Under the pieces are notes generated by a model. It was not told where the DNA came from, did not search any database, and worked only from the letters and a program-made list of their open reading frames with translations. This document shows, piece by piece, positions 17,703 through 25,446 of a stretch of 40,686 nt of DNA. Both the position numbers and the translations under genes were made by a program. Origin of the DNA: Gammaproteobacteria bacterium (GTDB lineage: Bacteria; Pseudomonadota; Gammaproteobacteria; Chromatiales; Chromatiaceae); NCBI GenBank assembly GCA_025458675.1, contig JALORY010000006.1, forward strand, positions 1 through 40,686, in the 5' to 3' direction. Positions within the stretch are counted from its first letter, which is position 1. Each line of letters starts with the position of its first letter.

Positions 17703-18449
17703 ATGCCCGACATCACCCGCCGCCCCGCGCTACCGTTGCTGCTCGTCGCCCTGCTCGCGACGCCCGCGTCGAACGCCCTCGCCCAGGACGGCGGCAGCTG
17801 GAGCCGCAGCACCAGCCAGGGGGCCGCGATCGCCATCGACCCGGCCACGAACAAGGCGACCATCGCCACGCCGAACGGCGTGCGCACGCCGCTCTGGGAC
17901 GGCGTGCACCGGCTCGACGACGGCCGGACCCTCACGGTTCGTTCAGGAGTCGTGGTCCCCGACGTGGACATGAGCACGGTCCGCCACGATCCGCCACCGG
18001 TCGAGGAGGATCCGACGGCAGTCTCGCCGTGCGTCGCGCTCGTGCGGCGTGCCTGCGGCGTCAAGGGCGAGTGCGCCGGTCAGACCCCCTGTGACCTCGC
18101 GGGCCAGCTCATGCAGTTCGAGACCGAGGAGCGGCGCGAGCGGCCGGCAACACCGCCCACGGTCGTGCTCCAGCAGTGCCGCGACGCCCTGACCAGCCCG
18201 ACCACTTTCCCCGTCTGCGCCGCGAACGCGAAGCTCACCGAGGACAGCCCCTGCGCGGCCCTGCTGCGCAAGGTGTGCGGCCGCAGCGACGAGTGCGGGC
18301 GCGCCGACGCCTGCCGCGCCGCGAACCAGCTGGCCGACATGGAGGTGAGCGAGCGGATGTCCGCCGCCCATCCGGAGCTCGACCCGCGCGCAGCCGGCCA
18401 GTGCACCCAGGCGCTGCTGGACAAGGAGTTCTTCCTCCCCTGCCGCTGA
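17703..18449 (+). CDS. Secreted protein with two tandem six-cysteine repeats
   Basis: A 248-residue protein of no family I recognise. A signal peptide (ALPLLLVALLATPASNALA, cleavage near residue 27) precedes a short beta-like segment (about 30-90) and then two homologous cysteine repeats. Repeat 1 has Cys110, 118, 124, 130, 159, 172 and repeat 2 has Cys184, 192, 198, 204, 234, 247. The spacings are 8-6-6-29-13 and 8-6-6-30-13. Each begins SPC.ALxR..CG and ends in F.xC. The even number and conserved spacing suggest three disulfides per repeat in the periplasm or outside the cell. There is no CXXCH, so these are not haem sites. The ATG at 17703 starts at the signal peptide; its ribosome-binding site is weak. 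It is divergent from the Nudix gene, and the fbp operon starts 100 bases downstream. Confidence 0.8.
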   Translation: MPDITRRPALPLLLVALLATPASNALAQDGGSWSRSTSQGAAIAIDPATNKATIATPNGVRTPLWDGVHRLDDGRTLTVRSGVVVPDVDMSTVRHDPPPVEEDPTAVSPCVALVRRACGVKGECAGQTPCDLAGQLMQFETEERRERPATPPTVVLQQCRDALTSPTTFPVCAANAKLTEDSPCAALLRKVCGRSDECGRADACRAANQLADMEVSERMSAAHPELDPRAAGQCTQALLDKEFFLPCR

Positions 18450-18484
18450 CGACAGGCCCGCCGTGACGACCCCGCTAGAGCCGG

Positions 18485-18513
18485 TTGCGTTATCAAATGA
18501 GAATAAATATCAT
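18485..18513 (+). promoter_or_regulatory. Fur-box-overlapped promoter of the iron transporter operon
   Basis: TGAGAATAAATATCA (18498-18512) matches the 7-1-7 Fur operator TGATAATnATTATCA with two mismatches. It overlaps a candidate sigma-70 promoter with -35 TTGCGT (18485-18490), a 17-base spacer and -10 TATCAT (18508-18513), so bound Fur would block RNA polymerase. The stretch is strikingly AT-rich against its surroundings. It lies 37 bases before the fbpA start codon. Confidence 0.82.
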
Positions 18514-18549
18514 TTCCTCATTAACCCTACCGCCGTGAGGAGATGACCG

Positions 18550-19557
18550 ATGTTCCCTGCCCCCGTCCGCCGGCTCGCCCTGCTGCTCGCCTGCGCCCTC
18601 GTCCTTCCGACCGCCGCGCACGCCGCCGAGGTCGTCGTCTACTCCGCCCGCGTCGAGCCGCTCATCAAGCCGTTGTTCGACGCCTACACGAAGGAAACCG
18701 GCGTCGACGTCCGGTTCGCCACCGACAAGGAGGGGCCGCTGCTCGCACGGCTCCAGGCCGAGGGCGAGAACACCCAGGCGGACGTCCTGCTCACGGTCGA
18801 CGCCGGCAACCTCTGGCAGGCCGCCGAGGCCGGCGTCCTGCGGCCGGTCGACTCGGCGGTGCTGCGCGCCAACGTTCCCGCCCAGTTGCGCGACCCCGGC
18901 GATCGCTGGTTCGGCCTCGCGATCCGGGCCCGGGCCCTCGTGTACAGCCCCGAGCGGGTCAAGCCCGACGAGCTGGTTTCGTACGAGGACCTCGCCAGCC
19001 CGAAGTGGAAGGGCCGGCTCTGCCTGCGCACCTCGAAGAAGGTCTACAACCAGTCCCTGGTGGCGATGATGATCGCGCGCCTCGGCGAGGCGAAGGCCGA
19101 GGAGATCGTGAAGGGCTGGGTCGCCAACCTGGCCACGGAGCCCCTGGCCAGCGACAACCAGGTCATCGAAGCGATCGACGCCGGCAAGTGCGACGTCGGC
19201 GTGGTCAACACCTATTACTTCGGGCGGCTGCTCGAGGAGAAACCGGGCCTCAAGGTGCGGCTCGCCTGGCCTGACAAGGTCGGTCCCGGCGTGCACGTGA
19301 ACATCTCGGGCGCAGGCGTGACGCGCCACGCCAAGCATCCGGCGGAGGCCCAGCAGCTGCTCGAGTGGCTCTCCTCGCCGAAGGCGCAGGGCCTGTTCGC
19401 CAGCCTGAACCTCGAGTTTCCGGTCAACCCGGCGGTCCCGGCCGACCCGAAGGTCACCGCCTGGGGTCCCTACAAGGCGGACCCGGCCAACGTCGCCGAC
19501 GCCGGCCGGCTGCAGAAGCAGGCCGTGATGCTGATGGACCGCGCGGGGTATCGCTGA
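18550..19557 (+). CDS. fbpA: Ferric iron ABC transporter substrate-binding protein (FbpA/AfuA type)
   Basis: A 335-residue periplasmic iron-binding protein. A signal peptide (RRLALLLACALVLPTAAHAAE, cleavage after AHA near residue 25) is followed by EVVVYSARVEPLIKPLFDAY, typical of the family, and the paired iron-ligating tyrosines Tyr222-Tyr223 in VVNTYYFGRL. The ATG at 18550 has a GAGGAG ribosome-binding site at 18537-18542. It heads a three-gene operon with permease and ATPase, spaced by 4-5 bases, behind a Fur box, which supports iron over thiamine or other substrates. Iron demand for haem, haem d1 and Fe-S proteins encoded here fits, but that link is inference. Confidence 0.93.
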   Translation: MFPAPVRRLALLLACALVLPTAAHAAEVVVYSARVEPLIKPLFDAYTKETGVDVRFATDKEGPLLARLQAEGENTQADVLLTVDAGNLWQAAEAGVLRPVDSAVLRANVPAQLRDPGDRWFGLAIRARALVYSPERVKPDELVSYEDLASPKWKGRLCLRTSKKVYNQSLVAMMIARLGEAKAEEIVKGWVANLATEPLASDNQVIEAIDAGKCDVGVVNTYYFGRLLEEKPGLKVRLAWPDKVGPGVHVNISGAGVTRHAKHPAEAQQLLEWLSSPKAQGLFASLNLEFPVNPAVPADPKVTAWGPYKADPANVADAGRLQKQAVMLMDRAGYR

Positions 19558-19561
19558 CGCC

Positions 19562-21235
19562 GTGGCCGGGGCGGTGACCGCCAGCGCCGGGCGCCGCCGC
19601 CCCGCCGCGATTCCCCCGTCCGCCGGCCGCCTGCTGCGGACCGCGGCGCTGGCCCTCGGCGCCGCGGTCGCCGTGCCGCTGGCCGTGCTGTTCTCGGTCT
19701 GGGCCGCGCCGCAGACCGAGGTCTGGGAGCACCTCGCCGCGACCGTCCTGCCAGGGCTCGTGCGCAACACCCTCGTCCTGCTCGCGGGGGTCGGCGCCGG
19801 GACGCTGCTGCTGGGGGGCGGCCTGGCCTGGCTGACGGCGCGCTGCGATTTCCCGGGCCGGCGCTGGCTCGACGTCGGCCTCATGCTGCCGCTCGCGCTG
19901 CCGGCCTACGTGCTGGCCTTCGTCGTGCAGGGCACGCTCGATGCGGCCGGCCCCCTCCAGAGCGCGCTGCGCGCGCACTTCGGCCCCGCCGCGCCGGGCT
20001 TCGAGGTGCGCGGGACCGGCTGGGTCGTCGCGATCCTGACCCTGGCCTTCTATCCGTACGTCTACCTGCTCGCCCGTCAGGCCTTTCTGGCGCTCGGGCG
20101 CGGCACGCTCGAGGCGGCCCGCCTGCTCGGGCTCGGCCCCTGGGGCACCTTCTTCCGGGTCGCGCTGCCCGCGGCCCGCCCGGCCATCGTCGCGGGGCTG
20201 TCGCTCGCCCTGATGGAGACCCTCGCGGACTTCGGGGCGGTCAGCGTGCTCGGCTACGACACGTTCACCACGGCGATCTACAAGGCGTGGTTCGGGCTGT
20301 TCAATCTCCCGGCCGCCGCCCAGCTCGCCTCGCTGCTGCTGCTCTTCGTGGCCCTCGCGCTCTTCGGGGAGCGGCGCCTGCGCGGCCGCGCCCGGTTCCA
20401 CGAGACCGCCCGCGGCGCGCCGCCGCCGCGCCTCCGACTGACGGGCGCCCGGGGCTGGGCGGCCGCCGCCGCAGCCTTCGCGGTGGTCGCCGCGGGCTTC
20501 GTGGTACCGACCGCGCAGCTGGTCCACTGGGCGTGGGCGACGGCGTCGGCCGAGCTCGACGCACGCTACCTCTCGCTCCTGTGGCGCACGCTGCTGCTGG
20601 GCGGCAGCGCGGCCCTGGTCACGGTCGCCGGGGCCCTCGTCGTCTCGCTCGCCCGCCGGCAGTTCGCCGACGCCCCCACCCGCGCGGCCGTCGGCCTCGC
20701 CGCGCTCGGCTACGCCCTGCCGGGCTCGGTGCTCGCCGTCGGGGTGATGATGTGCTTCGCCGCGGTGGACAACGGCCTCAACGCGCTCTGGCAGATGGCC
20801 GGCGGCCAGCGCCTCGGCCCCGTGCTCGGCGGCTCCATCGCGGCACTGCTGCTGGCCTACCTGGTCCGCTTCCTGGCCGTCGCCGCGGGTCCGACCGGCA
20901 GCGCCCTCGAGCGGCTGCGGCCCAGCACCGTCGAGGCCGCCCGCAGCCTCGGGGCCCGCGGCGCCGATCTGCTGCGCCGCGTCTACTTCCCGCTGCTGCG
21001 GCCCGGCCTGCTCACCGCCGCCCTCCTCGTGCTGATCGAGGTGATGAAGGAGATGCCCGCGACCCTGCTGCTTCGGCCCTTCGGCTGGGACACCTTGGCG
21101 GTGCGCGTGTTCGAGTTCACTTCGGAGGGCGACTGGCGCCGGGCAGCACTGCCCGCGGTGACCCTGGTGCTCGCCGGCCTGCCGCCCGTGGCGTGGCTGG
21201 CGCGGCGCACGACCGCCCACGCCGACGGAGACTGA
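19562..21235 (+). CDS. fbpB: Ferric iron ABC transporter permease (FbpB type, fused double permease)
   Basis: A 557-residue inner-membrane permease made of two homologous BPD_transp_1 halves, about 12 helices in all. Each half has an EAA-loop for docking the ATPase: EAARLLGLGPWGTFFRVALP in the first and EAARSLGARGADLLRRVYFP in the second. This fused two-domain layout is normal for FbpB/ThiP-type permeases. The GTG at 19562 lies 4 bases after the fbpA stop. Because the first 15 residues are low-complexity (AGAVTASAGRRRP), a slightly later start is possible. Confidence 0.92.
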   Translation: MAGAVTASAGRRRPAAIPPSAGRLLRTAALALGAAVAVPLAVLFSVWAAPQTEVWEHLAATVLPGLVRNTLVLLAGVGAGTLLLGGGLAWLTARCDFPGRRWLDVGLMLPLALPAYVLAFVVQGTLDAAGPLQSALRAHFGPAAPGFEVRGTGWVVAILTLAFYPYVYLLARQAFLALGRGTLEAARLLGLGPWGTFFRVALPAARPAIVAGLSLALMETLADFGAVSVLGYDTFTTAIYKAWFGLFNLPAAAQLASLLLLFVALALFGERRLRGRARFHETARGAPPPRLRLTGARGWAAAAAAFAVVAAGFVVPTAQLVHWAWATASAELDARYLSLLWRTLLLGGSAALVTVAGALVVSLARRQFADAPTRAAVGLAALGYALPGSVLAVGVMMCFAAVDNGLNALWQMAGGQRLGPVLGGSIAALLLAYLVRFLAVAAGPTGSALERLRPSTVEAARSLGARGADLLRRVYFPLLRPGLLTAALLVLIEVMKEMPATLLLRPFGWDTLAVRVFEFTSEGDWRRAALPAVTLVLAGLPPVAWLARRTTAHADGD

Positions 21236-21240
21236 CGGCA

Positions 21241-22287
21241 ATGCCGGACACCCTGCTCAAGCTCGACGACATCGCCTGCCGTTACGACGCGCTGCTCGCC
21301 GTGGACGGCGTGTCGCTCGCCTTGAGGCGCGGCGAGATCGGCTGCCTGCTCGGACCGAGCGGCTGCGGCAAGACCACCGTGCTGCGGGTCGTCGCGGGCT
21401 TCGAGCCGCTGGCCCGCGGCGCTGTCCGCCTCGAGGGCCGGGAGATCGCCACCCCCGCCGGCGGCCTTCCCCCCGACCAGCGCGGCGTGGGCATGGTCTT
21501 CCAGGACTACGCGCTGTTCCCACACCTGCGCGCCGTGGAGAACGTCGCGTTCGGCCTGCGCGAGGGCTCCCGGCGCGACCGGCGCCGCACGGCCGCGGCC
21601 CTTCTCGACCTCGTCGGCCTCGGCGGCATGGCCGAGCGCTATCCGCACGAGTTGTCGGGCGGCCAGCAGCAGCGGGTCGCGCTGGCCCGGGCCCTCGCCC
21701 CCCGGCCGAGGCTCGTGCTGTTCGACGAGCCCTTCTCGAACCTCGACGTCGACCTGCGCGAGCGGCTGGGGCTGGACGTCCGCCGGCTGCTCAAGGCCCA
21801 GGGGATCGCCGCGGTCTTCGTCACCCACGATCAGCACGAGGCCTTTCTGCTCGGCGACCGCATCGGCGTCATGCGCGAGGGCCGCCTGCTGCAGTGGGAC
21901 AGCGCGTTCGCGCTCTACCACCAGCCCGCCGACCGGTTCGTCGCCGACTTCGTCGGCCAGGGGCGCCTGGTGCCCGGCCTGCTGCGCGCGCCGGACACCG
22001 TCGAGACGCCCCTCGGGCTCATTCGCGGGAACGTCGCCTACCACTGGGCGCCGGGCAGCCGGGTGGATCTGCTGCTGCGCCCCGACGACGTGGTGCCGGA
22101 CCCGGCCGGCCCGGTCGAGGGCGAGGTCGTCGCACGCGCCTTCAAGGGCGCCGAGACCCTGTACACCCTGCGGCTGGCGGACGGCACCGAGGTCCTGTGC
22201 GAGGTGCCGAGCCGACTGGATCACCCGGTCGGGGCGTCGCTGCGGGTGCGGGCGGACGTCGACCACCTCATCGCCTTCCCGCACTGA
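21241..22287 (+). CDS. fbpC: Ferric iron ABC transporter ATP-binding protein (FbpC type)
   Basis: A 348-residue ATPase of the Fe3+/spermidine/sulfate importer class. Walker A is GPSGCGKTT (38-46), the Q-loop is VFQDYALFPHL, the signature is LSGGQQQRVALARAL (138-152), Walker B is RLVLFDEPFSNLD (157-169), and the switch histidine is in VTHDQHE. A C-terminal TOBE-like domain (about 255-348) follows, including LLLRPDDVV and GAETLYTLRLADG. The ATG is 5 bases after the permease stop, so it is the last gene of the operon. Confidence 0.94.
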   Translation: MPDTLLKLDDIACRYDALLAVDGVSLALRRGEIGCLLGPSGCGKTTVLRVVAGFEPLARGAVRLEGREIATPAGGLPPDQRGVGMVFQDYALFPHLRAVENVAFGLREGSRRDRRRTAAALLDLVGLGGMAERYPHELSGGQQQRVALARALAPRPRLVLFDEPFSNLDVDLRERLGLDVRRLLKAQGIAAVFVTHDQHEAFLLGDRIGVMREGRLLQWDSAFALYHQPADRFVADFVGQGRLVPGLLRAPDTVETPLGLIRGNVAYHWAPGSRVDLLLRPDDVVPDPAGPVEGEVVARAFKGAETLYTLRLADGTEVLCEVPSRLDHPVGASLRVRADVDHLIAFPH

Positions 22288-22401
22288 ATCGACCTCCGGC
22301 GGTCCAAGGGCTGGAGCAGGCGGAAAGCCGGGGCTATGCTGCGCGACTTCGCGCGGCGCCCCCGGACCGCCGCCAGACGGACTCGAAGGAACCAGCGGAC
22401 C

Positions 22402-23457
22402 ATGAAGCTCACGCAACGCACGGTTGGCCGGCTCGCCGGCGCGCTCCTCCTCGCCGCCAGCTCCGCACAGGCGGCGGTCTACCCCCTGCCGCCCCCGGGC
22501 GAGTCGATCATCGGCGAGGTCGTCGCGCTTCCCGGCGAGCGCCGCGACACGCTGTCCGACGTCGCGCGGCGCTACAACGTCGGCTGGGACGCGATCCGCC
22601 AGGCCAACCCCGGGGTCGACGCCTGGATGATCGGCTCCGACGTTCCAGTGCTGCTGCCGACGCAGTACATCCTCCCCAGCGGGCCCCGCCAGGGGATCGT
22701 CCTCAACATCGCGGAGATGCGCGTCTACTACTACCCGCCCGGCGGCCGCGACGTGATCACCTACCCCGCGAGCATCGGCCGCATGGACTGGCGCACCCCG
22801 CTCGGCCCGACGACCATCGTGCGCAAGCAGGCCGACCCGGTGTGGAACCCGCCCGCCTCGATCAAGCGCGAGCACGCGGAAAAGGGCGACTTTCTGCCCG
22901 ACACGGTCCCGGCCGGCGACGACAACCCGCTCGGCCGGCACGCGCTCTACCTCGGGAGGTCCGGTTACCTCATCCACGGCACGAACCGGCCCTTCGGCAT
23001 CGGCATGCGCGTGACGCACGGCTGCGTGCGGCTCTACCCCGAGGACGTGGAGGACCTGTTCAGGCGGGTCCCGGTCGGCACGCAGGTCCTGATGATGGAT
23101 CAGCCGTTCAAGGCCGGCTGGAAGGACAACGTCCTTTATCTGGAGGCGCACCCCGCCTTCGACGAGGAGGGCGAGCCCAAGCCGCACGGCGACATCTCGG
23201 CGGTGCGCAAGGTGGTCAACGAGGCGGTCGCGGGCCAGCCGCACTCCCGGATCGACTGGAGCGAGATCGAGGCGATTGCCCGTCAGTCGAACGGCATGCC
23301 CACCGCCACCTCGATCACGCGCACCCACGCCGTCGCGACCCGCCCGCCCGCCGGCGCGACGGCGTCGGCCCCCGCCGCGCCGACCGCCGCGGCGAAGCCC
23401 CGGCCGGCCACCGCGGCGCGTCCGCAGCCCGCGGCGACAAAGACCGCGAAGCGCTGA
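22402..23457 (+). CDS. L,D-transpeptidase with LysM domain (ErfK/YbiS/YcfS/YnhG family)
   Basis: A 351-residue periplasmic peptidoglycan enzyme. After a signal peptide (RLAGALLLAASSAQA, cleavage near 24-25) come a LysM-like segment (about 39-85, DTLSDVARRYNVGWDAIRQAN) and a YkuD catalytic domain (about 97-236) with IHGTNRPFGIG (His192) and THGCVRL, in which Cys208 is the nucleophile. The last 70 residues are Ala/Pro/Thr/Lys-rich and disordered. E. coli relatives attach Braun lipoprotein to peptidoglycan; an Lpp-type lipoprotein gene lies immediately downstream on the opposite strand, so the pair may act together. The ATG at 22402 has an AAGGA site upstream. Confidence 0.93.
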   Translation: MKLTQRTVGRLAGALLLAASSAQAAVYPLPPPGESIIGEVVALPGERRDTLSDVARRYNVGWDAIRQANPGVDAWMIGSDVPVLLPTQYILPSGPRQGIVLNIAEMRVYYYPPGGRDVITYPASIGRMDWRTPLGPTTIVRKQADPVWNPPASIKREHAEKGDFLPDTVPAGDDNPLGRHALYLGRSGYLIHGTNRPFGIGMRVTHGCVRLYPEDVEDLFRRVPVGTQVLMMDQPFKAGWKDNVLYLEAHPAFDEEGEPKPHGDISAVRKVVNEAVAGQPHSRIDWSEIEAIARQSNGMPTATSITRTHAVATRPPAGATASAPAAPTAAAKPRPATAARPQPAATKTAKR

Positions 23458-23482
23458 CGGCGGCGCGTCGCCGCCGGGCGCC

Positions 23483-23513
23483 AAAAAAGAAACACCCCGC
23501 CGAAGCGGGGTGT
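23483..23513 (-). terminator. Intrinsic terminator of the lipoprotein gene
   Basis: A perfect 9-bp stem (23492-23500 with 23505-23513) has a TTCG loop when read on the minus strand, followed by TTTC and a six-T run (23483-23488 on the plus strand is AAAAAA). It lies 35 bases past the lipoprotein stop codon and about 35 bases past the convergent transpeptidase, for which it would lack a T-run. Confidence 0.88.
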
Positions 23514-23547
23514 CTCGTCGTGAGCGAGGCGGGCGAGCCCGCCGCGA

Positions 23548-23763
23548 TCACTTGTACATCGACTTCTTGAACATCTTGTCCAGCTTGGCGCTGTTGTCGG
23601 CGCAGCACTGGGAGGCGGAGTCCGCCTTCTTCATCGCCATGTCGGCGGTCTGCTGGGCCTTGGTCGCCATCGCCTTCGCCTCGTCGACCGAAGCGGTGGT
23701 GGCGCAGCCGGAGAGGAGCAGGGCACCGGCAGCGGCGCCGGCCATCAGGGTCTTGGAGAACAT
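23548..23763 (-). CDS. Lpp/OprI-type alanine-zipper lipoprotein
   Basis: A 71-residue outer-membrane lipoprotein. A type II signal peptide ends in the lipobox LLSGC (Cys20), then a short Ala/Met/Lys heptad segment (VDEAKAMATKAQQTADMAMKKADSA) of the trimeric alanine-zipper type, and a C-terminal SAKLDKMFKKSMYK whose final lysine is the usual crosslink point to peptidoglycan. An adjacent Cys-Cys pair (SQCCAD) near residue 53-54 is a common variant among gammaproteobacterial homologues. The start codon follows GTGAGG and a 12-bp perfect palindrome (23765-23776). It is convergent with an L,D-transpeptidase, a plausible anchoring enzyme, and has its own terminator. Confidence 0.9.
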   Translation of the reverse strand: MFSKTLMAGAAAGALLLSGCATTASVDEAKAMATKAQQTADMAMKKADSASQCCADNSAKLDKMFKKSMYK

Positions 23764-23879
23764 GGGTATCGATACCTCACAAATGATCGAACGGGCACGT
23801 TGTTCGCCCGGCCCGGGCCGGACGGTTGGGCACTTTACCACCACTGCCGCCATCAGGCCATCCACCGGCCGGCCCGGCC

Positions 23880-25430
23880 TCAGTGGCTCGTTCCGGCGGA
23901 CCGGGTGAGCTTGTTGTGGAGGTTGTACTTGCCCACCGGCTTGCGCATCGGGATCCGCTTGACCTCCTGCAGGGTCGCGGCGTCGTACACGACGAGCGCC
24001 CCGTCCATCTCCCACAGGCTCGCCAGCGCGTAGCGCCCGTCGCGCGTGAACTCGACGTGGGCGAGCGTCTTGCCGGGCTCCGCCGTGAGGCGCGCCACGA
24101 CCTCGAGCGAGGCCTTGTCGATCACCTGCAGGGTGTCCTTGCGCGCGCCCATCATGGAGTCGACCCAGGCGTACGGCGTCCGCTCGTGGCTGCGCAGGAA
24201 GAACCCCGGCCCGAGCGTGGGGATCTGCTTCAGGACCCGCCAGTCCCGCATGTCGATGACCGTGAGCGTGCCCTCGCTGATGTTCGGCGTCGCCATCACC
24301 GGCCGGCCGTCGACCTCCCAGGTGATGCCCGAGGCGAGGTGCGGCATGCCCGGCAGGTCCAGGTCGGCGATCCTGCGCCGCACGTCGAGGTTGACGACCT
24401 GCCCGCGCGCCGCGGCCCGCGACGCGCCGATGACGTTGCGATAGGAGGGGTCGAAGAAGAAGTCGTCGAGCACCGCGTCGAGCCGCGTGCGACGCGGATT
24501 GAGGTAGCCCGGTTTCGCGACCCCCTCGCCCATCTTGTAGTCGTGCACGAAGCCGTCGTGGATCGGCTCCGCGGCCGGGTCGTAGCTGATCTCCCACAGC
24601 TCCGGGATGTCCTTCATCGCGACGACGAAGCTGCGGCGCGGCGCCGCGTCGTACACGGCCGAGACGCGCGAGGTCTTCCCCTCCAGATCGGCGGCCGGGT
24701 ACACGCGCTCGAGGCCGAGGTCGGCGTCGAGCAGCACGAGCGTGCGCGGCAGGTAGTTGGCGACCAGCACGTGCCTGCCGTCGGCCGACACCGCGAGGTT
24801 GCGCGTATTGAGCGCCACGCGCACCTCGGCGACCGTCGCGAGGTTCCACAGGTCGAACTTCGACACCCAGCCGTCGCGCGAGGCGAAGTAGACATAGCGG
24901 CCGTCCGGCGAGAACTTCGGCCCGCCGTGCAGCGCGTAGCGGGAAGGGAACCGGTGGATCGGCTCGAGCCGGTCGCCGTCGAGGATCGAGACGTGGTGGT
25001 CGCCCTGCTCGACGACGATGAAGAGGTTCATCGGGTCCGCCGCGTACTGCGGGCGGTCCGGCAACGTGCCCGGCGCGTGGTGAACGAGACGAGACGCGAC
25101 GATCTGCGCCTCGCTCCAGTCCGGCGGCGGCGCCACCGGCGCGTAGACCCACTGCGCGAGCGCCTCGATCGCCTCGGGCGCCAGCCGGTCCGCGAAGCCC
25201 TGCATCTGCGTGGCGGCGCGGCCGGCCGTGATCACCTTGACGGCCTCGGCCTTCCTGAGCCGCTCGAGGCTCTCGGGGAGCAGCGCGGGACCCATCGCAC
25301 CGAAGCGGTCGGGCCCGTGGCAGCTCGCGCAGTGCTGCTGGTAGTCCGCGGCCGGGTCGGCGCCCGCAGCGGGGCAGAGCAGCGCCAGGGCGAGCGCCAT
25401 CACGAGGCGGACCGCGCTCACCGGGGCCAC
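23880..25430 (-). CDS. nirN: NirN, cytochrome c / haem d1-binding protein
   Basis: A 516-residue periplasmic relative of NirS. In Pseudomonas, NirN oxidises dihydro-haem d1 to haem d1 in the last step of cofactor synthesis and hands it on. A signal peptide (about 1-23) precedes a cytochrome c domain with CASCH (Cys34, Cys37, His38) and an eight-bladed propeller similar to the d1 domain of NirS (for example GGPKFSPDGRYVYFASRDGWVSKFDLW and the C-terminal VGKYNLHNKLTRSAGTSH). The start used is GTG at 25430; ATG at 25400 would shorten the signal peptide's positive end. It is the last gene of the nir operon, 16 bases behind nirJ. Confidence 0.93.
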   Translation of the reverse strand: MAPVSAVRLVMALALALLCPAAGADPAADYQQHCASCHGPDRFGAMGPALLPESLERLRKAEAVKVITAGRAATQMQGFADRLAPEAIEALAQWVYAPVAPPPDWSEAQIVASRLVHHAPGTLPDRPQYAADPMNLFIVVEQGDHHVSILDGDRLEPIHRFPSRYALHGGPKFSPDGRYVYFASRDGWVSKFDLWNLATVAEVRVALNTRNLAVSADGRHVLVANYLPRTLVLLDADLGLERVYPAADLEGKTSRVSAVYDAAPRRSFVVAMKDIPELWEISYDPAAEPIHDGFVHDYKMGEGVAKPGYLNPRRTRLDAVLDDFFFDPSYRNVIGASRAAARGQVVNLDVRRRIADLDLPGMPHLASGITWEVDGRPVMATPNISEGTLTVIDMRDWRVLKQIPTLGPGFFLRSHERTPYAWVDSMMGARKDTLQVIDKASLEVVARLTAEPGKTLAHVEFTRDGRYALASLWEMDGALVVYDAATLQEVKRIPMRKPVGKYNLHNKLTRSAGTSH

Positions 25431-25446
25431 CGCGGCGCGTCCCCGC

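Noticed and set aside
20983-23484. An 833-codon minus-strand frame opposite fbpB, fbpC and the L,D-transpeptidase
   Set aside because: It is antisense to three well-supported genes, with biased composition and no recognisable domain.
23315-23608. Short minus-strand frames around the lipoprotein terminator
   Set aside because: They run through the intrinsic terminator and the antisense of the transpeptidase tail, with no ribosome-binding site or protein-like composition.
23765-23776. 12-bp perfect palindrome GGTATCGATACC before the lipoprotein start as an operator
   Set aside because: It is a single short palindrome with no known consensus. As RNA it gives only a 4-bp stem, so it is recorded in the gene entry only.
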